Part shown: positions 56,771-64,000 of the stretch, piece by piece
How positions within the stretch are numbered: the stretch's first letter is position 1
How the letters are laid out: each line of letters opens with the position of its first letter
DNA from: Chrysopilus asiliformis
Lineage: Eukaryota; Arthropoda; Insecta; Diptera; Rhagionidae
Direction of reading: 5' to 3'
Assembly: GCA_964034945.1 (NCBI GenBank)
Contig: OZ035963.1
Coordinates: 41,129,090 to 41,193,089 of the forward strand
Length of the DNA stretch: 64,000 nucleotides
Program-made: the position numbers and the translations under genes
The notes under the pieces: generated by a model
The model's database searches: none
What the model was told of the DNA's origin: nothing
The model's input: the letters and a program-made list of their open reading frames with translations, nothing else

Positions 56771-58873
56771 ATGGTGCGGAAATATAAAAAAAAGGGTACG
56801 CGAACCCAAGAAGTAGATGAAGAGTCCATGAATTTAGCAATTGATGATGTAATACAACGACGGTCATCCTATAGAAAAGCCGCGTTGAAATACAAGATCA
56901 AAACATCAACTTTGGAAAGTAGAGTCAAGAAATTTAAAGATGGCACTAACGACGATAGACCCTCGCGAGCTTTTCATTCTAAATTCACGAGTCTACAAGT
57001 ATTTTCCTTGGAAGAAGAGGAGCGTTTAAATGACTACATTATTAATTGTAGCAAGATGCATTATGGGTTAACGCCAGTACAAATTCGGAAACTTGCCTAC
57101 GAATATGCGGCAGCATTGAATTTAAAATATCCAGCGACATGGGACGAAAATCAAATGGCAGGCTTAGAGTGGATGCGTAAATACAGGGAACGAAACTCAA
57201 ATCTCAGTTTGCGAAAGCCAGAAAAGACCAGCGCTGCACGATCATTCGCTTTTAATAAGACTGCAGTTAAACAGTTCTATAATAATTTGGCCGAAGTGTT
57301 ACAGCGACATAGTTTTGCTGCCGACAGGATATTTAACTTTGATGAGTCCGGTGTGTCTACTGTTTTAGACACTCCTAAAGTTTTGGCTTCTAAATCACAG
57401 AAACAAGTAGGGCAAATCGTGTCAGCGGAAAGAGGCGAACTGGTAACCATTGGTGCTATTATTTCTGCAAGCGGAAATACTATCCCACCACTATTTATAT
57501 TTCCACGTGTGCACTACAAAGACCATTTTATTGAAGGTGCGCCTGAAGGAAGCATCGGAGCTGCAAATAGAAGTGGATGGATAAATGCTGACATATTTGT
57601 TTCAGTATTAAAGCACATTCAGAAACACACACTGAGCTCTAAAGATCATCCGATTTTATTGTTGTGTGATAATCACGAAAGCCACATAAGCTTACAGGCT
57701 ATAATGTATGCTCGAGATAATGGCATAATTTTTGTGTCTTTTCCCCCACACACAAGCCATCGCTTGCAACCATTAGACGTTGCAGTGTTTGGGCCATTTA
57801 AGTCAAAGTTGAAAATAGCATTCAATAATTGGCATATGTCGAACCCAGGCAAAACAGTCAGCATTTACCATATTCCTAAACTGGTAAAACTCGCATATTT
57901 CGAAACTTTTACAGCAAAAAATATTACAAGTGGATTTGTAAAGCCAGGTATATGGCCGTTCAATGAAATGGCCTTCAGCGATGAAGATTTCGCTCCCATT
58001 GACGTGTATGCTTCAAATAATTCTGAAAATGTGCCACCTAACCCGGAGACATGTTCTGCCGCTCTAGAATTACAACCTTCCGCCTGCGTGACATTGACTG
58101 ATATGAATGAGGAGGATCTGCTACTGTCTTCTATTGATACTCGTGAGCGGTCGCCTTACTTGCTGCAAAATCATCAAGACAATGTTACCGAAACTTACGA
58201 ACATTCTACTTCTGCGGCTGAGACTCAACCTGAATCTTCTACTTCTGCGGCTGAGACTCAACCTGAACCTTCTACTTCTGCGGCTGAGACTCAACCTGAA
58301 CCTTCTACTTCTGCGGCTGAGACTCAACCTGAACCTAATATTCCCATAACACCAGAAGTCATAAGACCTTATCCTACAGCTGTTAGAAACAGAAAAACCA
58401 ATAAAGGAAGAAAACCGGGTAAATCCCGTATATATACAGATTCACCTGAAAAAAATGATCTAGAAGAGAGACATAGACAGAAAGAATTGAAAAAAATAGA
58501 ACTAGAAAGGAAAGCCAGAGCTAAAGCAATGAAACGTAGTTTAAAGGAAATTAATTCAAGACAAAAGAAAAAGAAATCTAAGAAAATGGAATCAGAGCAA
58601 ATAAGCTTGCGGGCAAGCTCAACGTCTCCGGTTGATTTAGAAATCGATGAAGATGCTGATACTGATACAAATTTTGATGTGACACCAGAGAAAATCAAAG
58701 ATAATTGCTATGTTTTGGTAAAGTTTGAAAATAAAACTTCTGCTGTTTATTACGTCGGAAAAGTCCTCAGTCATTATTCGCGTACAGAGTTGACAGTATC
58801 TTATCTTCGGAAGAAATCGGGATCATCACAGTCATTCTTTTTTCCTGTACAGCGATTTTTGTGCAAAAGGTGA
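56771..58873 (+). CDS. pogo/Tigger-like (jerky-type) DDE transposase
   Basis: 700 aa. Residues ~15-60 form a Psq-type HTH (SMNLAIDDVIQRRSSYRKAA). A CENP-B-type second HTH follows (EEERLNDYIINCSKMHYGLT). The DDE_1 catalytic core has NFDESG near 188, CDNHESH near 299 and QPLDVAVFGPFK with Asp near 335, giving DDx35D. A tandem 11-residue repeat (STSAAETQPEP, four copies, 33-bp unit) and a Lys/Arg-rich nuclear tail come next. The last domain (NCYVLVKFENKTSAVYYVGK) looks like a small beta-barrel. The final codons from 58850 come from an inserted element. Core residues are intact. Confidence 0.9.
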   Translation: MVRKYKKKGTRTQEVDEESMNLAIDDVIQRRSSYRKAALKYKIKTSTLESRVKKFKDGTNDDRPSRAFHSKFTSLQVFSLEEEERLNDYIINCSKMHYGLTPVQIRKLAYEYAAALNLKYPATWDENQMAGLEWMRKYRERNSNLSLRKPEKTSAARSFAFNKTAVKQFYNNLAEVLQRHSFAADRIFNFDESGVSTVLDTPKVLASKSQKQVGQIVSAERGELVTIGAIISASGNTIPPLFIFPRVHYKDHFIEGAPEGSIGAANRSGWINADIFVSVLKHIQKHTLSSKDHPILLLCDNHESHISLQAIMYARDNGIIFVSFPPHTSHRLQPLDVAVFGPFKSKLKIAFNNWHMSNPGKTVSIYHIPKLVKLAYFETFTAKNITSGFVKPGIWPFNEMAFSDEDFAPIDVYASNNSENVPPNPETCSAALELQPSACVTLTDMNEEDLLLSSIDTRERSPYLLQNHQDNVTETYEHSTSAAETQPESSTSAAETQPEPSTSAAETQPEPSTSAAETQPEPNIPITPEVIRPYPTAVRNRKTNKGRKPGKSRIYTDSPEKNDLEERHRQKELKKIELERKARAKAMKRSLKEINSRQKKKKSKKMESEQISLRASSTSPVDLEIDEDADTDTNFDVTPEKIKDNCYVLVKFENKTSAVYYVGKVLSHYSRTELTVSYLRKKSGSSQSFFFPVQRFLCKR

Positions 58874-59629
58874 TAAGTGATAAAAGCCGTGATAACAATA
58901 AAGACACAAATTCCTGTCAATGTATGCTTGTTTTGCATGCACCTGTGTTGGTGAGATTTTATTGGAAAGTCGACTGGAAATTTCCCTCGAAATTTGTATA
59001 TGGTCACACTAGCTGTGCTCTTCACTTTGAACTGTCACTGACGCACCGAGATTTTTCGAGGGTGGCTGAGTTTTGTTTTGTGTGTTGAAATTTGTAATAC
59101 GCGAATTCCTGTCATATTAGATGTGTCTCCTCCATCGCTATAAAATAAAATCAAAACTTCATCTGTAAAAAAACCATTTTGTGTAAATATAAGCCGTAAT
59201 AAATTGAATTTGAACTTGAATTAAATTCAATGAATTTCAATTTTTGTGTGTTGATTGATTCGCGAAAAAATGTCACAAATTAATGTTAAAATTGTTAATG
59301 TTTAGGTTGCTAGGCCAACGGCGGAACAACGGCTGCTTCTCATAAATTTAGTGGAGAAGAACTTCTCTGTTTTGCACCGCCGTCTAACCCCCAACGCAAA
59401 AGCCAACAAACAGCGTGTTTGGGATGAGATAACAAGGGAGGTCAACAGAAAAGGAGCCACCACAAAAAACTACAGGGCAACCGGGTTCGCAAAACCAAAT
59501 TTTTTTTTGTTTTCGAGATAAAATTTCCCAGTCTTGTGACTTTCTGAATTGAAATTTGAAAAACTTCCCATTTCATTTATCACGGGAAAGATCACGGGAA
59601 AATTATCACCTTTTGCACAAAAATCGCTG
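58850..59629. mobile_element. TIR insertion that rewrites the transposase C-terminus
   Basis: Ends CAGCGATTTTTGTGCAAAAG and its exact reverse complement, extending through GTGATAA (over 25 bp), flanked by TA (or GTAC, which is palindromic and leaves the boundary ambiguous). Removing the insert joins CCTGTA to CTGATGTAG, so the transposase would end PVLM-stop instead of PVQRFLCKR. It holds a Myb/SANT-like fragment. Confidence 0.72.
59309..59521 (+). pseudogene. Myb/SANT-like (Zeste-type) DNA-binding domain fragment
   Basis: Translation ARPTAEQRLLLINLVEKNFS, then VLHRRLTPNAKANKQRVWDE and ITREVNRKGATTKNYR. The pattern (R)PTxEQRxLLxxLVEKN, then KxxVWxEIxxEVN, is the Myb_DNA-bind_5 type found in Zeste-like proteins and PIF/Harbinger partner proteins. 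An in-frame TAG sits just upstream, next to a possible TTTAG acceptor, and the third helix (QWKKxW) is lost. A fragment carried by the insertion at 58850-59629. Confidence 0.6.
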
Positions 59630-60044
59630 TACTGATGTAGAAGACATACACACTTTGTATATCAGTGACGTCGCCATGATCCTCCTTGATCCTCAACCAC
59701 GATCGCATTGTACAGCTAGAATGGCTAAACTTTTTACTTTTGCAATTAATTTAAGTAATTTTAATGTGCAATGAGTTCCAAAGTAAGAACCAAATGTTTA
59801 ATTACCTACTTTAAGTTTGAATTGTCAAAGACTAATTACAAAGATCTCATATAGAATGATTACAAAGATCTCATATAGACTGATAGTAAAGATTAGAATT
59901 ATCAATAAGTAAACTAAGGATAAAAGATTTTATTTTTTGTTATTTTCCTCAAGAACAATTTATTAGTTTTATGCTAAATGCATATTCTTTGTGTTTTAAT
60001 AAAAGTTAACGAGTTTAATAGGCTTTTTAATTACCCTGTATGAA

Positions 60045-60118
60045 TCTACCCCATGGTGTACGAAACTACCCCATCTGCTGTACGAAAGTACCCCACTGTG
60101 GGGGTGCGTTCGTACAAA
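60045..60118. repeat. Downstream GTACGAA repeats of the pogo-like element
   Basis: GTGTACGAAACTACCCC, CTGTACGAAAGTACCCC and GGGGTGCGTTCGTAC, two direct and one inverted, mirror the GGGGCACATTCGTAC boxes near the left end and in the intron. Together they bracket the transposase gene. Confidence 0.75.
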
Positions 60119-60214
60119 TATCTTGTTGGAGAAAAATGGCTAAAACCCTTTAACCTTTTGACTTAATAGTTTCAAACTTTTTTGTAACTAACTACGATAT
60201 ATTTGTCACACTTA

Positions 60215-60892
60215 TGCCCGGTTTTTCAGTGAAAGTTTAAACTCCGTTTAACAGGCGATAAAGTTTAAACTGCCGTTTAACACGAAATTGTGTTTTTCAA
60301 TGACAGTTTATCTCTAACCAAAAGTTTAAACGGAGTTTAACTTAAACGGCCATGGATGAGGGTTTAAACTGCCGTTTTTTCAAAACTTTTTTGTCATTTG
60401 TAGATCCACGAAGAATAAAACACATAAAAATGGACTGCATCACTTTTTTTTGCACTCCACAATTTCACTATATTTTTTTTACATACTTGAAACACAATTA
60501 CAACCGAAATAACAACCGAAATCACAACCGAAATAGCATCCGAAATAACAACCGAAATCACAACCAAAATAACAACCGAAATAACAACCGAAATAATAAC
60601 CGAAATTAAAATTGTTTTATTTTTTATAGAATTTTATAATTAATGCGTAAACAAATATTACGAAAGTGATAACTAGACAAATACATCAATGATTTTATGA
60701 CTGAAAAATTTGACATTTCAATATATTTTACTTGTATAGTAGACTGCAAAATTGACAAAAAAGTTTAAACTTTAGTTTAATAAAACGTTCAATTCCGTTT
60801 GCCTGAAAAACACCAGAAGTTTAAACTTTGGTTTAAACTTCATTGTGAGTTTAACTAAACTAAAGTTTAAACTTTCACTGAAAAACCGGGCA
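60215..60892. mobile_element. MITE with TTA duplication, inside the pogo-like element
   Basis: 678 bp with ends TGCCCGGTTTTTCAGTGAAA and exact reverse complement at 60873-60892, flanked by TTA (60212-60214 and 60893-60895). The interior is dense in GTTTAAAC palindromes and has an AACCGAAATAAC minisatellite at about 60500-60605. PIF/Harbinger style. Confidence 0.9.
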
Positions 60893-60983
60893 TTAGGTGC
60901 ATAAACCCGATAATTTTGACGTATAATCATAGAGCAAAAAATAAAAATGTAAAAAGTGTACGAAGGGTGACCACTTTCCCCTA

Positions 60984-61228
60984 TATTATTAAACAGTTCC
61001 ACGGACGGCTTGCTCAGATGGACGATTATGTGCGCCATAAAAATCACGAAGTCGTCTATAAGTTGTCCGAATCGACGAATGATTTTCAAAGTAAATGGAT
61101 AATTTGGTAGCGTTGTTAAAGCTTGAGTCTATTCATGATGATTTGCCAGAGTATACTGATCATAAATGTCAAAAAGTGAGTATAACAGCTCGTTTGACAG
61201 TTAACCCTTTCGTAAGTGTGACATTTAT
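60984..61228. other. Flank of the pogo-like element, possible exon remnants
   Basis: Short open frames (for example RLAQMDDYVRHKNHEVVYKL) and a GTGAGT donor-like site near 61177. The protein family is not recognised and nothing firm can be called. Confidence 0.3.
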
Positions 61229-61567
61229 GGCGTGGATGGCTCAGTCATCTAAGTCCTTGCCTTGTGGTCCAAAGAGCAGTGGTTCAAATCCCACTCAGAG
61301 CAAAATAATTCGGTTTGAATTTGGAACTTTTCTGCTCATGGACCTAAACACGGACCAGTTTGGTATTTGCCTCCCGCCGCCTGAATACTCCTCCAAGCTT
61401 TGTAACAGGACACAATGATAAGGCCATGTACTGTCGCGCCAAGTCTTCGTTGCAGTGGGATATGGGGAGTATTCAGAGTGTGAATGGATTGTATGAATGA
61501 TGTCTTGAGCTGTGCTTCGGCATTAGAGGCAATTTGCCTAAGCTCCTGTCATAAATATATAAAAAAA
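61229..61567 (+). mobile_element. tRNA-derived SINE
   Basis: 339 bp. The head has a Pol III A box (TGGCTCAGTCATC near 61237) and B box (GGTTCAAATCC, 61281-61291) with CCCACTC after it, as in a tRNA. An unrelated body follows, then a tail GAGCTGTGCTTCGGCATT, a small AGGCAA/TTGCCT hairpin, and an A/T-rich end (ATAAATATATAAAAAAA). A tail-only relative lies at 48874-48930. No target duplication was recognised. Confidence 0.8.
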
Positions 61568-61696
61568 GTTCTATCGGACTTAAAAAAAACATCCTTTAGT
61601 TATCGATAGCAAGAATTTTGCGTTCTTTATTTGCAAAGAAATTTAATTTTTGTATATACAATGGAAGTATAATCTTCCATAACACGCTAAAGGTAA

Positions 61697-62646
61697 GATT
61701 AGACTATGCCAAATATTTGGCATATGAAACTTTGGCAAATAATGGTGTTTGGCGCATGCATTTGCCAGGGGTATTACACTTAAGTTGTTTTTGCCAAATA
61801 TTTGACGAATTTTCATTTGGCCAAATATAAGCCAAACACGAAACAGCCAAACATACGACAAACTTGTTTGTCAGGGTATTACACTATTTGCCGAATTTGT
61901 GGCAAAGTTTTCTTTGCCGGAATTGCCCATCGCAATTAAGTTATTTGACATGCGAGTATTTTCATTAAAATGATTTAAAACAGCATTTTAACATCAAAAA
62001 TAATATTAGAGAATGGACTATGCTTCGATTGCCGCTGTTTTTGGAGCTTCATATTTGTTGCTGGAAGACGAAGAAGTGGTAAAAACTCGTCGCAGAAGAG
62101 TATGGGTTAGAGATTGGGTTCAAAAAAGGGAATCGGATGACTGCTACATAAAGCTGCTTAAGGAATTACGTATCGGACACCCAAGCTTATACCGTAATTT
62201 TGTTCGCATGACAGCCGATGATTTCGCTCCATTCGCCCACAACTTTTGCCCTCACTCTTTTTTTCTTGTCCATTTTATTCCTAGAAACTTCCGCTACATT
62301 TCCTACTTCACTCAGCACTTCCACACTTTCCATTTTGTTTAAATCGCGATAAAAAACAACACCGATTTTACAATCTCTGGACGACACAGAGTAGTGTCAA
62401 AAGCAAAATGTTTGTCATGTTTGCCACTTTAGAAATTTCAAGAGTGCCAAACATGCCAAATACGGAAAATTTGCCACATTTTTTTGGCGTACCCGATCAC
62501 ACTATTTGGCAAAATGTCAAATATGTGTTTGGCAAAAATTTTGCCAAATATGCTTTTGCCAAATATTTGGCAAAATTTATTTGGCGATCACACTATTTGT
62601 CATGTTTGGCAGTCGAAAAACGCCAAATATTTGGCATAGTCTAATC
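61697..62646 (+). mobile_element. PIF/Harbinger deletion derivative with perfect 25-bp TIRs
   Basis: 950 bp. Ends 61697-61721 and 62622-62646 are perfect 25-bp inverted repeats beginning GATTAGACTATGCC. The interior is packed with GCCAAATATTTGGC palindromes and direct GATCACACTATTTG repeats. TAA precedes the left end; the right flank is occupied by another element. It encodes the N-terminal part of a HARBI1-like transposase, so it derives from an autonomous PIF/Harbinger copy. Confidence 0.88.
62013..62342 (+). pseudogene. HARBI1-like transposase, N-terminal remnant
   Basis: 109 aa. Residues ~25-75 (RRRRVWVRDWVQKRESDDCY and LLKELRIGHPSLYRNFVRMT) match the leader of PIF/Harbinger transposases (RRxWVRxWLxxRxxxGxYxxLLxELRxxDPxxYxNFxRM). 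The catalytic DDE core is missing and the frame drifts into unrelated sequence. It cannot be active and may be a relic or repressor-like product. Confidence 0.8.
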
Positions 62647-62822
62647 CAGTGGTTCCCAAAGTGGTCCCTACGGACCCCCAGGGGTCCCCGGGATCATTCA
62701 GGGGGTCCGTGGAAAATTAAAATTGATTTGGGGGTCCCTGAAGAACGTCAGGGGGTCCGCGCAAGGTTTCAAATAAAATAAAAAAATTGTGACACATTTT
62801 TATTAATATAGAAGTTAAAATA
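62647..62822. mobile_element. hAT-like terminus interrupted by mariner
   Basis: Begins CAGTGGTTCCCAAAGTGG, the classic hAT terminal motif, directly after the last base of the Harbinger TIR. GGGGTCC/GGACCCC words repeat subterminally. The mariner element starts at the TA at 62821, so the other hAT end must lie beyond the window. Confidence 0.65.
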
Positions 62823-64000
62823 TTGGGACCTTGAATAAGTTCTCGCTGTTTGAGAACAGATGGCGTTTCCGGTCCTATCTGCGTACAGTTTCTGGGGGTG
62901 ACGCATCCGTTTAGAAGTGCGATGAGCTAGTGAGGAATTCCGAGCATTTCGTCTTGCTGGCGCATAAACAATTTGTTGTGCAATCGAGTTAACCATGGAG
63001 AGTTTTGTTCCGAAAAAAGAGTTTTTGCGGGGAGTCTTGCTGCATTATTTTTTTCTAAAGAAATCTACAGCAGAGGCTCATAGGATTTTGAAGGAGACAT
63101 ACGGAAAACATGCCTTATCGGAAACAACATGCAGAGATTGGTATCGACGCTTCAAAAACGGTGATTTTGACCTGGAGGATAAAGAACGCACTGGGGCGCC
63201 AAAAAAAATCGAAGACGAGGAGCTGGAGGCGTTACTCTTTGAGGACTCGTGCCAGACTTTAGCTGAACTGGGAGAGTCTTTAGGAGTTGACGACACAACT
63301 GTCTCAAAACGGTTAAAGTCAATAGGAATGATCCAGAAAGAGGGTTATTGGGTCCCCTATCAGCTGAAGCCTCGCGACATTGAAAGGCGTCTGCTCACGT
63401 GCGAACAGTTGCTGCAGCGGCAAAAGCGGAGAAGTTTCCTCCATCGCATAGTGACAGGGGATGAAAAATGGATTCGATACGATAATCCAAAGAGGAGGAA
63501 GTCGTGGGGTATGCCTGGACATGCGTCAGCGTCCACGGCCAAGCCGAACATCCATGGCTCTAAGCTCCTTCTCTGCATATGGTGGGACCAGCTGGGTGTG
63601 GTCTATTATGAGCTGCTAAGACCAAATAACACCATCACAGGAGACCTTTATCGGCTTCAATTAGAGCGTCTGAGCGAGGCCTTAAGGGAAAAACGGCCGC
63701 TATATGCAAAAAGGCACGATAAGGTCATCCTGCAGCACGATAATGCACGGCCTCACGTTTCAAGGCAGGTTAAGGCATACCTTGAAAGCCTGAAATGAGA
63801 AGTTCTACCCCACCCGCCATACTCTCCAGACATCGCCCCTTCGGATTACTACCTGTTCCGGTCGATGAGCAATAGCCTGACGGTTGTTATGAGAACGCGA
63901 AAAACTGGGTCGATTCCTGGATTGCCTCAAAAGACGCTTCGTTTTTCGGGAGGGGAATCCAAATGCTGCTAGAGAGATGGGAAAAAGTAGTGGCCAGTGA
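62823..64000 (+). mobile_element. mariner element, 3' end beyond window
   Basis: TA (62821-62822) precedes TTGGGACCTTGAATAAGTTC, a plausible mariner 5' inverted repeat, 172 bp before the transposase ATG, the normal spacing for mariners. The coding region reaches the final residues at the window edge, so the 3' repeat lies just outside. Confidence 0.85.
62995..64000 (+). pseudogene. mariner transposase with nonsense and frameshift mutations
   Basis: ATG at 62995. The paired-type HTH region (ESFVPKKEFLRGVLLHYFFL, TCRDWYRRFKNGDFDLEDKE), the linker WVPYQL, the first catalytic Asp in IVTGDEKW near residue 155 and the second in LQHDNARPH near 248 are present. A stop TGA at 63796-63798 replaces the expected Trp before EVLPHPPYSPDIAPSDYYLF, which holds the third Asp (DD34D pattern). 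Near 63882 a deletion shifts the frame; the C-terminus YENAKNWVDSWIASKD then continues to the edge. Two lesions, otherwise well preserved: a recently dead copy. Confidence 0.92.

Larger units (their letters stand above)
53386..60981 (+). mobile_element. 7.6-kb pogo/Tigger-like DNA transposon with nested insertions
   Basis: Ends GGGGAAAGTGGTCACCC and GGGTGACCACTTTCCCC are perfect 17-bp inverted repeats flanked by TA (53384-53385 and 60982-60983). A subterminal CATTCGTAC/GTACGAA(T/A) motif recurs near both ends, in the intron and downstream of the gene, all candidates for transposase binding. It contains the DDE transposase gene and a THAP-like exon. Nested elements at 54751-55997, 58850-59629 and 60215-60892 account for about 2.7 kb, leaving a ~4.9-kb core. 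Confidence 0.8.

Noticed and set aside
61016..61180. Possible exons of a host gene right of the pogo-like element
   Set aside because: The frame looks protein-like and a GTGAGT site follows, but no family was recognised and no partner exon was found.
61229..61303. A functional tRNA gene
   Set aside because: A and B boxes are present, but acceptor and anticodon stems are poor and the sequence continues into a SINE body, so it is a tRNA-derived SINE head.

Overview
The window looks like an AT-rich insect genome, possibly dipteran. This is inferred from its mobile elements: R1-clade, I-group and Penelope-like retroelements, mariner/Tc1/pogo, hAT and PIF/Harbinger DNA transposons, short introns, and a tRNA-derived SINE. 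There are no operons, Shine-Dalgarno sites, rRNA or CRISPR. No complete ordinary host gene is visible; nearly everything recognisable is a mobile element, a fragment of one, or a satellite.

Layout. 1-24120 is a satellite/retrotransposon domain. Three blocks of an 8-bp satellite, (TGACAGAC)n, total about 15.5 kb and are split by two different R1-clade non-LTR retrotransposons. LINE-A (4545-7983) is 5'-truncated. LINE-B (16876-22079) is essentially full length. Both point the same way, both end in poly(A), and both join the satellite at the same place in the repeat unit (poly(A)|GACTGACAG). Their 3' UTRs share a structure with compensatory base changes. This looks like a retrotransposon lineage specialised for a short-period satellite, comparable in style to Waldo in (ACAY)n or TRAS/SART in telomeric repeats.

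24121-29531 is AT-rich DNA with several small inverted-repeat elements flanked by 3-bp TTA/TAA duplications (PIF/Harbinger style). A 5'-truncated LINE with RT and RNase H follows (29548-31682). 32391-34484 is a 2.1-kb element with a 10-bp target duplication; it carries a perfect 99-bp-arm hairpin and a 127-bp minisatellite. 35019-43261 holds more MITEs, a solo Penelope remnant with a hammerhead motif, and a (TA)n run.

43262-48390 is bounded by diverged inverted repeats. It contains a Myb/SANT-like coding fragment whose ATG is rebuilt by splicing. A complete Penelope-like element (43669-47555, intact 888-aa RT/GIY-YIG ORF, hammerhead motifs at both ends, 10-12-bp target duplication) is inserted into it. 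48400-52117 has a Tc1 fragment, a hairpin MITE and nested elements, one with its empty site visible as a paralogue in this window.

53386-60981 is a 7.6-kb pogo/Tigger-like transposon (17-bp TIRs, TA duplication). It has a 700-aa DDE transposase, a THAP-like exon, and nested hAT, TTA-type and Myb/SANT-bearing insertions. The right end has a SINE, a deletion derivative of a PIF/Harbinger element, a hAT-like terminus, and a broken mariner that runs off the window.
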